Below are positions 6,742 to 15,285 of a stretch of 64,000 bases of DNA, piece by piece; position 1 is the first letter of the stretch; every line of letters starts with the position of its first letter. This DNA is from Bacilli bacterium (GTDB taxonomy: Bacteria > Bacillota_I > Bacilli_A > RFN20 > CAG-826). The translations under genes and the position numbers were made by a program. The notes under the pieces were generated by a model that did no database searches, had not been told where the DNA came from, and saw only the letters and a program-made list of their open reading frames with translations. Where the stretch lies: the NCBI GenBank assembly GCA_024408085.1, contig JAKSVH010000004.1:1-64000 (forward strand). Reading direction: 5' to 3'.

Positions 6742-8631
6742 TTATTTTTGATGTCCTTTCAAGAACTCAAGGTATTCATCTTTTGGAAGTGGTTTTGAGA
6801 AATAGAATCCTTGGATATAATCAATTCCTGCTTTTGTAATAATTTCGACTTCTTCTTTTGATTCAACACCTTCTGAAACGACTTTGAGTTTCATATCGTG
6901 AGCCATCTTAATAATTGCATTGACGACAGCTTTTGCTTTTTCGTCCTTCATGAAGAGTTGTGTAAGTTCCATGTCAATCTTAATTACTTTGATAGGCATT
7001 TCGATTGCGTACATAAGGTTAGAAGCACCTTTTCCAAAGTCATCAAGAGCAAATTCGAATCCTGAATCAATTAATTGATTCATATTGCTTAGCATATTTG
7101 CTTTAACTGATGAGAATGCTGTTTCGGTGATTTCAAAAGAAATCATGCTTGGCACAATGCCCTTTTCTTTTGCTATTTCTGCAAATTTCTTTGCGAGTTC
7201 AATATTGTCACATTGGACTGCTGATAAGTTGACGTCAATGTTTTGAACACCAAGACTTTCAATTTTATCTTCGTTATAGAAATCGCAAACTTTTCTATAA
7301 ACGCGTTCACCTAACAAGGCAACAGAACCAGTTGATTCAGAGACTGGAATGAATGCGCCTGGAGACATTAAAGAACCATCTGAATTTCTAATTCTACAAA
7401 GAGCTTCTGCAAGTTCAAAAGTCTTTTCTTTTGTGTTGTAAATCGGTTGGTAAAATACCTCAACTCTATCTTCATCTAGCGCCTTTAAAATTTCATTATT
7501 AACAAGGTCCAAAGAATTGAATTTATCCACGAATTCGCGGGAAATTTCATTGATTTCTCCAGTTTTTTCTCTAAATTGTTGTCTTGCAAAAGTCATCAAT
7601 CTTGTTAGGTTGTAAGTGTCATTAACTCCATTAAGACCAGGTATGAAAAGAATGAGAATATTTTTACTAACTTGTCTTTCTTGAGCAACCTTAACAATGT
7701 CTTTGATTGCGTTAATAATTAGTTCTTTATTATCAGCAACAATAGCGATTCCAACATTGAATGTTTTGAAGATACGAATCTTTCTATTTTTAGAAGCATA
7801 ATGGATTAACTTTTTAACTTCTTTTTGGATGTCAACGCCTTTGCCTTCCATCGCTGATGTTGAAGTAACTGAAACATCAAGAATACAAAGTTCTTTTTCT
7901 TTTTCGAAAACGTAATCTAAGTATTCATTAAAAGCAGAGCTTGAATAACATTCAAGAGCTCTATCAATATGTGCGTCTGGGTTCTCCATAACAATATAAA
8001 GAATAAGCAAACCGACAGCCATTGCTAAGCCAACAAGAAGCAAAGCATTATTAAATGCTTGAACACCAGCGGCACTTATCCAAATAATGTGTGAGAATAA
8101 AACTGCAAAACCACGTCTTCTGTTTCTGTTTCTTAAAACGTATATTGCAACAATAATTGAAGAGAAAATATAGAATAGAGCACAAACATATGTTGTAATA
8201 ACAGCAGGTCCTTGTGTAAACATTTCTTTTTCTGAAATATAAACAACCTCGATAGGTAAAACGCCAATTATAATAGACATTACTAAAGTAATGCCAACCA
8301 TAATAAAGCATAGTCTATTGTGTCTTTTCTTAGTCGAGTTAAGATCAAGACAAACATAGCAGAAGTTTGTCCAACCAACCCAAAGCATAGTAATTAAATA
8401 TGTTTTACATATTGCTTCTACTAAATCATTTAGGCCCTTTGAATTATCTGGAGTGTACCAGTTTTTAATTGCAACACATGAAAGTGCATCAAAGAATAGA
8501 CAGATAATAACAATTACAATTGTTCTTAAAAATGAAGAAGTGCCTTTCAAGGTAAGTCTTCTAGTAGTCATAAACAACACTAAAAGAACTACTGCGATTG
8601 CTAATCCGTAAATCTGGTTAATTACGTACAT
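6742..8631 (-). CDS. Membrane-bound EAL-domain cyclic-di-GMP phosphodiesterase with degenerate GGDEF
   Basis: 629 aa from the ATG at 8631; a GTG at 8706 extends the frame but lies upstream of the apparent promoter. The N-terminal third (about 1-215) holds seven or eight hydrophobic helices. A GGDEF-like domain follows without a GGDEF signature (FNVGIAIVADNKELI), so it should not make c-di-GMP. The C-terminal EAL domain (about 385-625) has QPIYN, the AEALCR (EAL) motif, DDFGKG, KIDMEL, SEGVES and QGFYFSKP, the acidic and glutamine residues of active phosphodiesterases. It should hydrolyse c-di-GMP at the membrane in response to an unknown signal. A TATAAT sits seven bases before the ATG with no Shine-Dalgarno sequence, suggesting a leaderless mRNA. 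Confidence 0.9.
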   Translation of the reverse strand: MYVINQIYGLAIAVVLLVLFMTTRRLTLKGTSSFLRTIVIVIICLFFDALSCVAIKNWYTPDNSKGLNDLVEAICKTYLITMLWVGWTNFCYVCLDLNSTKKRHNRLCFIMVGITLVMSIIIGVLPIEVVYISEKEMFTQGPAVITTYVCALFYIFSSIIVAIYVLRNRNRRRGFAVLFSHIIWISAAGVQAFNNALLLVGLAMAVGLLILYIVMENPDAHIDRALECYSSSAFNEYLDYVFEKEKELCILDVSVTSTSAMEGKGVDIQKEVKKLIHYASKNRKIRIFKTFNVGIAIVADNKELIINAIKDIVKVAQERQVSKNILILFIPGLNGVNDTYNLTRLMTFARQQFREKTGEINEISREFVDKFNSLDLVNNEILKALDEDRVEVFYQPIYNTKEKTFELAEALCRIRNSDGSLMSPGAFIPVSESTGSVALLGERVYRKVCDFYNEDKIESLGVQNIDVNLSAVQCDNIELAKKFAEIAKEKGIVPSMISFEITETAFSSVKANMLSNMNQLIDSGFEFALDDFGKGASNLMYAIEMPIKVIKIDMELTQLFMKDEKAKAVVNAIIKMAHDMKLKVVSEGVESKEEVEIITKAGIDYIQGFYFSKPLPKDEYLEFLKGHQK

Positions 8632-8638
8632 AGCACTT

Positions 8639-8666
8639 ATTATACACATAAAACATAGTTTTGTAA
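8639..8666 (-). promoter_or_regulatory. Promoter of the EAL gene, leaderless type
   Basis: On the minus strand: TTACAA (8666-8661), 16 bases, TATAAT (8644-8639), then seven bases to the ATG at 8631. Transcription would begin at or next to the start codon. Confidence 0.65.
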
Positions 8667-8726
8667 GCAATAATAATACTTGAGATGGAATTTGTGGAAA
8701 AATCACCTTATTTGTGATTTAATATA

Positions 8727-8850
8727 TACACCATAAAGAGACGGCGAGAGACAAGCTCTAAGACCCGTCAGCAACCTGCATATAGTAAGGTGCTAAAGCT
8801 TGGTAGATGGGTTATTTTTTATTACTTTGCCCATCTTGTATGGGCTTTTA
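8727..8850 (+). ncRNA. SAM-I (S-box) riboswitch with terminator expression platform
   Basis: The core AAGAGACGGCGAGAGAC, ACCCGTCAGCAACCTG, AAGGTGCTAAAGC and GGTAGATGGG follows the S-box consensus order (AGAG..GG.GAGGGA, GCAACC, GGUGC, AGAUG). The hairpin GCCCAT (8829-8834)/ATGGGC (8840-8845) plus TTTTA is the terminator; GATGGG (8806-8811) can pair with CCCATC (8830-8835) as antiterminator, or with CCAT (8731-8734) as P1. This gives the usual logic of SAM present, gene off. A second 9-base match, CCATAAAGA (8731-8739) to TCTTTATGG (8854-8862), is unexplained. Confidence 0.85.
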
Positions 8851-8886
8851 TCTTCTTTATGGCTTCGACATAAGGAGGAAAATGAT

Positions 8887-9159
8887 ATGTCAAAAGAAAT
8901 TAATAAGGCAATTTTTCAAGAAGGCCATGCTATTTTTGTGAGCAACAAAAAAGAGCAAAAAGAATTGATCAAATTTTTAGAAGAACTTGGATTCAAATTA
9001 ATGTTTGAAGAGTTAAGAAATGATCGTAAGTTACATCCGTGTTGGTGTGTTCAAGGAGAATCATTTGGACTTATTGGAACGCAAGCTCTTAGAGGTATAA
9101 AAAAAGAAAAAATCTTCCAGAATTTGGGAGATTTTCGCTCATGTTCTCGAATATTTTAG
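8887..9159 (+). CDS. Orphan 90-aa protein under SAM riboswitch control
   Basis: The ATG at 8887 has an excellent AAGGAGGAA site (8872-8880); a longer in-frame version from 8800 would start inside the riboswitch and is rejected. The product is a small soluble alpha/beta protein: an N-terminal stretch with FVSNKKEQKELIKFLEELGF, then KLHPCWCVQGESFGLIG with two Cys, and a basic tail ending in CSRIF. I recognise no family. Because S-box riboswitches normally control methionine/cysteine synthesis, transport or SAM recycling, a role in sulfur or methyl metabolism is the natural inference. The gene converges with the XRE regulator and their stop codons overlap (9156-9159). Confidence 0.75.
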   Translation: MSKEINKAIFQEGHAIFVSNKKEQKELIKFLEELGFKLMFEELRNDRKLHPCWCVQGESFGLIGTQALRGIKKEKIFQNLGDFRSCSRIF

Positions 9160-9770
9160 TTATTTTTTCTTAACTTTCTTAATAAGATAATAGACGCTTG
9201 TGCAGGTACACCAATAAGGAATAAGAACCAATAATTTTGACCTTGGAATAAAAGGTTGACGTAGATTGATGCAAGTATTGTCCAAATGAATGCAGAGAAG
9301 AAAATGTATGACCATTTTGATCCTTTAAAATATCTTGTAACAAAGTATGTAAGAACTAAAAATGAAGCCGGAACAGCATAAACAAATGAAACCCACCATC
9401 TATTAGTAGAGGAGTCAGCTGTACCAAGTCTCATATAACCAACTGCATAAACAACAGCGGCAATAAACCAGATGACAGAAACGAACAAAGCCATAAAGAT
9501 CATTTTTTCTTGCGGCTTAACTACCTTTCCTTTTTCTGATTCATAGTCTTTTGAGGACTTGTGTTGGGTGCAAATATAGTCAAGTGAGACACCATAAAAG
9601 TCAGCAATTTGCTTTAAGGTTTCAACACTTGGAATTACTGTGCCCATTTCCCATTTTGAGACGGTTTTATCGCTATAATTGAACTTCTCTCCGAACTCTA
9701 ATTGGGTTAATTTTGCTCTCCTTCTTAGGTAGGTGAGGTTCGTTGCGATGATTTGATCTAATTTTTCCAT
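9156..9770 (-). CDS. XRE-family transcriptional regulator with C-terminal membrane domain
   Basis: 204 aa from the ATG at 9770. The N-terminal HTH_3 domain is clear: LTQLEFGEKFNYSDKTVSKW, then SVETLKQIADFYGVSLDYI (residues about 5-65). After a charged linker come about four hydrophobic helices (about 87-200) ending LLRKLRKNN. Such membrane-tethered XRE proteins are common in Firmicutes and Mollicutes and are thought to sense membrane or extracellular cues; the signal is unknown. Upstream in-frame Met codons exist (residues 26 and 30 of the longer frame from 9875), but a TAAAAT box ends eight bases before 9770, so a leaderless start here is preferred. Dyads between this gene and the divergent 9948 gene could be its operators. 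Confidence 0.85.
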   Translation of the reverse strand: MEKLDQIIATNLTYLRRRAKLTQLEFGEKFNYSDKTVSKWEMGTVIPSVETLKQIADFYGVSLDYICTQHKSSKDYESEKGKVVKPQEKMIFMALFVSVIWFIAAVVYAVGYMRLGTADSSTNRWWVSFVYAVPASFLVLTYFVTRYFKGSKWSYIFFSAFIWTILASIYVNLLFQGQNYWFLFLIGVPAQASIILLRKLRKNN

Positions 9771-9778
9771 ACAACAGC

Positions 9779-9806
9779 ATTTTAGCATATTTTCAGCCAT
9801 TTTCAA
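9779..9806 (-). promoter_or_regulatory. Promoter of the XRE gene, leaderless type
   Basis: On the minus strand TTGAAA (9806-9801), 16 bases, TAAAAT (9784-9779), then eight bases to the ATG at 9770. Confidence 0.65.
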
Positions 9807-9831
9807 TGAAAAAATGCGATTTTGAGTGGTG

Positions 9832-9895
9832 GTGAGAGAATATTTTTCTCCAAACTCTCTGATTTTGAGAGTCAACTCTCTTCTCTCTCCTTTTG
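9832..9895 (+). promoter_or_regulatory. Cluster of GAGAG/CTCTC dyads between divergent genes
   Basis: The intergenic DNA contains several copies of GAGAG and CTCTC in inverted order: GAGAGAATATTTTTCTC, then ACTCTCTGATTTTGAGAGT (perfect 6-base arms), then ACTCTCTTCTCTCTCC. The arrangement is what overlapping operator sites would look like, and the nearest regulator is the XRE gene. Binding is inferred. Confidence 0.45.
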
Positions 9896-9947
9896 GTTCC
9901 AGACATTATAGAACATACGCCTTGAATCCGTGTACACTATATGCGCT

Positions 9948-10874
9948 ATGAAAAAGAATTGGTGGATTTATCCTGTAGTAGTGGCTTGTGCTGTTGCAGT
10001 TGGAGCCTCAGTCGGAGTCATCATTAAAAGATTCATTGTTGACCCTGAACAAGAGATTATTGGCTTCAATCCAAATGCATGTAAACCAGACGCTGAAGCA
10101 TTGTTTAAAAAATTTAGCAAAAGCAGTGATCCAAAATCTGATTTAAGACCTTATGAACTTGTGCTTTATGCCCAAGAACAATATAAGAGTGCTGAAAACT
10201 CAACTTCATATTGTTATGGCATTGCAAATGCTGTAGCTGTCGGGTTAAATGTTGAACAATACATTAGAAGTGCTCAAGTTAGAAGCGGTAATAACTACTA
10301 TGAAGAACAAGTTTCCAAATCATCCCAAGTAGCGTGTTCTAAAAGAATGTATATTAATGATGGTTCAGATAAAACCATTCTCTATAAAGAGAAGGAAAAA
10401 GGAAAATACATTCAGATTGATGACAATATCACAACTAGTCAGTATGAACTTCAAAAAGAATGTACTCCAAGCGAGTATAAAGAATTATACGGACGTGAAT
10501 TGCCTGATATGTTCATTTATATAATTCATCAAATAACCGTTGAGACCGAAAACCTTAAAGAGGTTGATAATGGTTATGAAATTGAATTGGTGCTTAAACC
10601 AGCACAAGGCGGATATAACTACAGATACCAAATGGTAGCAGTATCCGACCTAGAAGGAATGCCGTCATTCAAATCCATTAAGTTAACTTATCTCTTATCA
10701 AAAGACTTTGTCTTAAAAGAGTTAACAGCGGACGAACAATTCGTCGCTGCAAAGATGGGATTTAATGCTGACACTCATAACGTACTTAATTATAAGTACT
10801 TCCAAGGAAAGACTTACAAAATTCCTAAAATAGATGAAGATTTTGATTACAAAACATTGAAGGAGGGAAATTAA
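9948..10874 (+). CDS. Hypothetical exported or membrane-anchored protein
   Basis: 308 aa from the ATG at 9948; an in-frame GTG at 9930 overlaps the likely -10 box (TACACT, 9933-9938) and is not chosen. One N-terminal hydrophobic helix (about residues 3-25, IYPVVVACAVAVGASVGVII) acts as signal anchor; the rest is a polar extracytoplasmic domain rich in Lys, Glu and Tyr, with no recognised motif. There is no lipobox Cys. The next gene follows after one base with its ribosome site (GGAGGG) inside this gene's end, so the two large exported proteins are made together. No ribosome site is visible for 9948 itself, consistent with a nearly leaderless transcript. Function unknown. Confidence 0.75.
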   Translation: MKKNWWIYPVVVACAVAVGASVGVIIKRFIVDPEQEIIGFNPNACKPDAEALFKKFSKSSDPKSDLRPYELVLYAQEQYKSAENSTSYCYGIANAVAVGLNVEQYIRSAQVRSGNNYYEEQVSKSSQVACSKRMYINDGSDKTILYKEKEKGKYIQIDDNITTSQYELQKECTPSEYKELYGRELPDMFIYIIHQITVETENLKEVDNGYEIELVLKPAQGGYNYRYQMVAVSDLEGMPSFKSIKLTYLLSKDFVLKELTADEQFVAAKMGFNADTHNVLNYKYFQGKTYKIPKIDEDFDYKTLKEGN

Positions 10875-10875
10875 T

Positions 10876-13800
10876 ATGAAACTAGAAACAAAAGAAAGAC
10901 TTAAAAGAGCAGGTAAATTAGGTATCTGTATTTTAGCATTAGTTGGTGGTTTAGCTTCTACCTACTTTTTAGTTCCTAAAAGAACTGAAATTATTGACCT
11001 CGGAGCTGAGGGAATGCAAGAAACCCCAATTCAGGAAACATATTTCGAAAGATTTGTTACTAGATTAACATCTGCTGCAGACGTTGATAACGAAGAAACA
11101 TTTGATACTCTTAAAGCAGACTTTAATAACTTTGAAATTGCTTGGGATACCAATGTAATAAAAATTGATGGTAACTTAATGTTCTCAATGATCAACTTAA
11201 ATAATTTATCATTATCATTGGATGTTGACGTTGATTATAACAGTAAGGTTACTGATGTTGCTTTAGCATTTGTTAATAAAACAGCATATTTAGCAATTAA
11301 AGATTTAAGACTCAAACAATCGTTTGTTGAATACACAGATCCAAGCATTTTTGACTTTGGCGATTTATATGACAGAGTTTACTCTGAATTCTTTGATCCA
11401 GATAACGAAGAAGGATTAAGAATTAATTTTGATATTACAAAAATACTCGGTTCATTAGTTGGTGGTATTGATCTCTCCTCATTAATGAGTGGTGGTACAG
11501 ATTTAAAGATTAACGAAACAGTTCATGATGATGCCGTCACAATTAACCTTGATATCGGTTTACCAGCTGATGAGGGTGAAGAAGCCACAAACATTAACAT
11601 TGTTATTGAACTTGGTAAAGAAAAATTAGACTTAAGAAAAGTTGACTTAGGAACCATTAAAATCGGTGGCGTTACTATTAAAGGACAACTCGATTGTGTC
11701 TCATCACCAGATTTGAAAATTTTAGGTCTAGATGATCCAGATTATCCAAGAAAACGTGGTGAATTCACTGAAATTATCAATTATTCTAGATGGATAGATA
11801 AAATCTTTGAATTATTAAAAACAAGACAAATTGGCTTAGATGTTTACGCAGACGTTAAAACACATGAAGGCGATAAAGTTACCAATTTAGGCTATGTTGA
11901 TATTGATGCTGATTTAGATGCATCAGGTTTCTTTAATTTATCAGACTTTGATTTATTGGGAGCGATCTCGGGAACAGCTGACTTTAATACTGTTCTTATC
12001 GAAGATGGCTTAGAAGATGTCGACAATAAAGTTACTGGCTTACTTAATAAGTTTGATTTCAATGTTGGACTTAAATTAGGCAACATAGTTGACGGTGAGA
12101 AAGTTGATTATTCAAATCTCAGTTTAGCTTACTACACAAACGAAGAAGGCCACAATGCTGGTTTCATAACATTTAATGAAGAAAACGATAATGCTGTTAT
12201 GAAAGCAAAGATTGATGTCCAAACAATTAACTGTTTGATCTCAAAAATTGGCAACCTTATCGATTCTTTGAATAGCGAAAAAGTTAAATCAGTTAAAAGA
12301 AATGCCGCCGGAGTTGAAGAAGAACAAGAAGTCGGCTTCTTTGATTTCATTACTTCAAGCCCACTTTTAACTGCAATTTACGATGGCCATTATGAAGGAA
12401 TTTTAGATGTCCTTGAAACATTAAAATCTACTGAAAAAACCATAGAAATTGGCTTAAATCTCTCATCTTTAGGTTTTGGAAACAATGCAAAAGTCTCTCT
12501 TGTTTTAGATGCAAATGAAGACAGTGATGTTGCAACAAAAGTTATTTCAATTAAGGCTGAAAATGTTTTCCTTAATGAACTTGAAATTAATGCTGAAATT
12601 AACACCCGTGCTTACTCATCAAGCGCACTTGAAAAGGTCGATGCAAATAAGAATTCATATGATAATTTGAATTTCTTACCAGGTGTATTTGATCAAGTTC
12701 AAGAAATCATTGATACAAAACGAGCAGCATTCATTCTTGGTGGTGACATCAAAGATGAAAACGGCATTGGTTTTGATTTTGATGGTTGGGCTCAATTAGA
12801 TTATGGAACAAACAATGGATTTGGTTCCATTAAGTTTAATGAATACAAATCAAACAAAGATGTTATATCAAACGACCATAAGGTCGATATTTCAATCGAT
12901 AACTTTGGTGATGATCACGCAAAGAACAACATGCTTTTCCAATATGGAAACCCAAAACTTGCAGGTGAAGGTTCAACACCATTAAGAGGAAGATTTACCT
13001 TAAAGACATTTGATGACATTATTGATCTAGTTATGAACCTTATTAAGGCTCAAGATAGACGTTTCATGAAGTTCTTAGACGATATTTTATCTGAAATCAG
13101 AGCTTCATTACTTGTTTCAATTATTGAATCAAAAGATTACTTACAATTATCCAAATCTTCGTTTATTAAGAAGATAGCACAAAGTGCTGATGGTAAATAT
13201 TTAGACATTGTTATTTCTAAAACGCTCATCCCATTAGATTTAGTTGATAGTGATATTCAACTTCAATTAGAGTTCAAGGGTGAAGGCGAATCAAGAAAAC
13301 TCAAAGGCATCAATATTGTTGATCTTCAAATTGGTGAAAAGAAAGTCAATGTTAACATTGCTTTAGAAGCATATAATCCAACAAAGGTAAATCCTGTTGA
13401 TACAACAGCATCATTTATGAATTTCTCTGATATTTCAACTTTGTTGACCTTTGGTATTAATACAATGGAATTAAATTACTACCACTTAACAGGCAAAATC
13501 TCTCTTAGTGCTTTAGCAGTTATTAATTTCAACTTAGATGTTGATTTCCATATCTACGTCAAAGACGAAACTACAAAAGTTTACGGTAAGATCAATGATA
13601 TTCCAGTTCTTGGGGATATCTTTGGCTTAGCTGATGTCGATACCGAATTTGTTTTCGAGCCAGATCATGATGCATCCAATAATGACATTGGTGGATATTT
13701 CTACATTTTACGTTCTGAGAACCATATTGGTTCTGTATCTGATAAACAATACTACTACAAGAGTGATTCAAAGAATTTTGTTGATAACATTCTCAATTAC

Positions 13801-14274
13801 CTTTTAGCAGATGTCTTGGGCATTGATCTTGTTTCGTACTTTGATTTATCAGACCTCGATATTGGTGGAAATGCTGGCGAAGTCAACCCAATTTATCAAG
13901 ATATGTTTGATGAAAACGGATTTGTTTACACACAAAAGGGAAACAAGCATACATGGGATGTTGCAGTTGATTTAGGTGTTGCAACTGGAAACAGCTCATT
14001 TAGTAAATTAAATGCAAAATTAGATGGCGTTGAAGTTGATGGCAAAGGTTACTTCTCACATCTTGAAGCAAACACAACTATCATTTCAATTTTGAAAGTT
14101 GGAGCTAAGTTAGATTTGGTTAATCCAGATCCATCAGTTCATAATTGGCCAAATGCTATTGAATCAAGATATAGCAGAATCGTTGGTTACTACTCAACAT
14201 TGACTGCAAAACAACAAGAAAGCATGTTCAATATTGTTGACAAATACTACAAGTGTAATCTTGGTACAATTTAA
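10876..14274 (+). CDS. Large exported beta-rich repeat-like protein
   Basis: 1132 aa. An N-terminal positively charged segment precedes one hydrophobic helix (about 11-32, LGICILALVGGLASTYFLVP), with no cleavage Cys. The long remainder alternates Asp/Asn-rich turns with short hydrophobic strands such as 'LDVDVDY', 'INFDITKILGSLVGGIDLSSL' and 'GLKLGNIVDG', suggesting a long extracellular beta-solenoid or lipid-transfer-like fold with related segments repeated several times. There is no C-terminal anchor and no enzymatic motif. It is coupled to the 308-aa membrane protein upstream and ends at a strong terminator, so the two form a dedicated surface operon next to thyA. I do not recognise the family. 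Confidence 0.75.
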   Translation: MKLETKERLKRAGKLGICILALVGGLASTYFLVPKRTEIIDLGAEGMQETPIQETYFERFVTRLTSAADVDNEETFDTLKADFNNFEIAWDTNVIKIDGNLMFSMINLNNLSLSLDVDVDYNSKVTDVALAFVNKTAYLAIKDLRLKQSFVEYTDPSIFDFGDLYDRVYSEFFDPDNEEGLRINFDITKILGSLVGGIDLSSLMSGGTDLKINETVHDDAVTINLDIGLPADEGEEATNINIVIELGKEKLDLRKVDLGTIKIGGVTIKGQLDCVSSPDLKILGLDDPDYPRKRGEFTEIINYSRWIDKIFELLKTRQIGLDVYADVKTHEGDKVTNLGYVDIDADLDASGFFNLSDFDLLGAISGTADFNTVLIEDGLEDVDNKVTGLLNKFDFNVGLKLGNIVDGEKVDYSNLSLAYYTNEEGHNAGFITFNEENDNAVMKAKIDVQTINCLISKIGNLIDSLNSEKVKSVKRNAAGVEEEQEVGFFDFITSSPLLTAIYDGHYEGILDVLETLKSTEKTIEIGLNLSSLGFGNNAKVSLVLDANEDSDVATKVISIKAENVFLNELEINAEINTRAYSSSALEKVDANKNSYDNLNFLPGVFDQVQEIIDTKRAAFILGGDIKDENGIGFDFDGWAQLDYGTNNGFGSIKFNEYKSNKDVISNDHKVDISIDNFGDDHAKNNMLFQYGNPKLAGEGSTPLRGRFTLKTFDDIIDLVMNLIKAQDRRFMKFLDDILSEIRASLLVSIIESKDYLQLSKSSFIKKIAQSADGKYLDIVISKTLIPLDLVDSDIQLQLEFKGEGESRKLKGINIVDLQIGEKKVNVNIALEAYNPTKVNPVDTTASFMNFSDISTLLTFGINTMELNYYHLTGKISLSALAVINFNLDVDFHIYVKDETTKVYGKINDIPVLGDIFGLADVDTEFVFEPDHDASNNDIGGYFYILRSENHIGSVSDKQYYYKSDSKNFVDNILNYLLADVLGIDLVSYFDLSDLDIGGNAGEVNPIYQDMFDENGFVYTQKGNKHTWDVAVDLGVATGNSSFSKLNAKLDGVEVDGKGYFSHLEANTTIISILKVGAKLDLVNPDPSVHNWPNAIESRYSRIVGYYSTLTAKQQESMFNIVDKYYKCNLGTI

Positions 14275-14303
14275 CAAAATATCCGTGAATTTACGGGGAA
14301 ATT

Positions 14304-14330
14304 GCCGGGAAATCCCGGCTTTTTCTTTGT
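14304..14330 (+). terminator. Intrinsic terminator of the 9948-14274 operon
   Basis: GCCGGGA-AA-TCCCGGC (14304-14319) followed by TTTTTCTTT; a GC-rich perfect stem in an AT-rich background. Confidence 0.85.
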
Positions 14331-14403
14331 CTTGAACACGTGAAAAAGCGATAAAAATACAACCGTCATCGGTTTAATATAATTAAAAATTTACTGATAA
14401 CAG

Positions 14404-14431
14404 TGGAGTTTATTATATAAACTGGTATACT
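14404..14431 (+). promoter_or_regulatory. Promoter of thyA-folA
   Basis: An extended -10 element, TGG-TATACT (14423-14431), lies 16 bases after a weak TGGAGT -35 box. The start is about 16 bases before the ribosome site AAGGAGA. Confidence 0.55.
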
Positions 14432-14453
14432 ATTCACCAAGGAGATAACTTTT

Positions 14454-15284
14454 ATGTCACGTGCAGATGAAATTTTTGTAGCAAACATGAAGGAAATTCT
14501 TGAGACTGGTTTCAGTGATGAGAAGCTTCCAGTTAGACCACATTGGGAAGACGGAACACCTGCTCATACAATCAAGAAATTCTGTATTGTTAATCGTTAC
14601 AACTTACAAGAAGAATTACCAATTTTAACAATTAGAAGAACAGCATTTAAATCATGCTTAGATGAACTTCTTTGGATTTGGCAAAAGAAATCCAATAACA
14701 TCCATGATTTGAAATCTCATATTTGGGATAGCTGGGCTGATGAAACTGGTTCAATAGGCAAGGCCTATGGATACCAATTAAGTGTTAAACATCATTATCC
14801 TGAAGGAGATTTTGACCAAGTTGATAGAGTCCTTTATGATTTGAAACACAATCCGCAATCAAGAAGAATCATGACAAACATCTACAACTTCCAAGATCTT
14901 CATGAAATGCACCTTTATCCATGTGCTTACTCAATGACATTCAATGTCACTGGTGACACATTAAATGGCATTTTAAATCAAAGAAGTAATGACATGTTAA
15001 CTGCAAATAACTGGAACGTTTTACAATATTCATTATTGTTAATAATGTTTGCTCAAGTTTCAGGATTAAAACCTGGCACACTTGTACACGTTATTGCAGA
15101 CGCCCACATCTACGATAGACACGTCGACTTAGTAAAGAAAGTTATCGCAAAGCCTCAACATAAAGCTCCAACCTTAAAGGTTAATCCAAATGTTAAAAAC
15201 TTCTACGATTTCAAAGTTGAAGACTTCGAACTTGTAGATTACGAATACGAAAAATTAGAAGAAAAGATTCCGGTGGCTATTTAA
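14454..15284 (+). CDS. thyA: Thymidylate synthase
   Basis: 276 aa. Makes dTMP from dUMP using methylene-tetrahydrofolate in the cytoplasm. The family landmarks are present in order: an N-terminal RTAFKSCLDELLWIW segment, SRRIMTNIYN (phosphate-binding Arg pair), the catalytic Cys in LYPCAYSMTFNV, ILNQRSNDM, NWNVLQYSLLLIMFAQVSG and the C-terminal ADAHIYDRHVDL. The Cys context PCAYS differs from the textbook PCH, as in some phage and Mollicutes-type ThyA variants. Its own promoter and AAGGAG site precede it. folA starts two bases after the stop, so the enzyme that oxidises folate and the one that re-reduces it are co-expressed. Confidence 0.95.
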   Translation: MSRADEIFVANMKEILETGFSDEKLPVRPHWEDGTPAHTIKKFCIVNRYNLQEELPILTIRRTAFKSCLDELLWIWQKKSNNIHDLKSHIWDSWADETGSIGKAYGYQLSVKHHYPEGDFDQVDRVLYDLKHNPQSRRIMTNIYNFQDLHEMHLYPCAYSMTFNVTGDTLNGILNQRSNDMLTANNWNVLQYSLLLIMFAQVSGLKPGTLVHVIADAHIYDRHVDLVKKVIAKPQHKAPTLKVNPNVKNFYDFKVEDFELVDYEYEKLEEKIPVAI

Positions 15285-15285
15285 T

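Noticed and set aside
8704-8706. GTG start extending the EAL protein by 25 codons
   Set aside because: It lies upstream of the TATAAT/TTACAA promoter, so it would not be transcribed from it; the added residues are not needed for the first helix.
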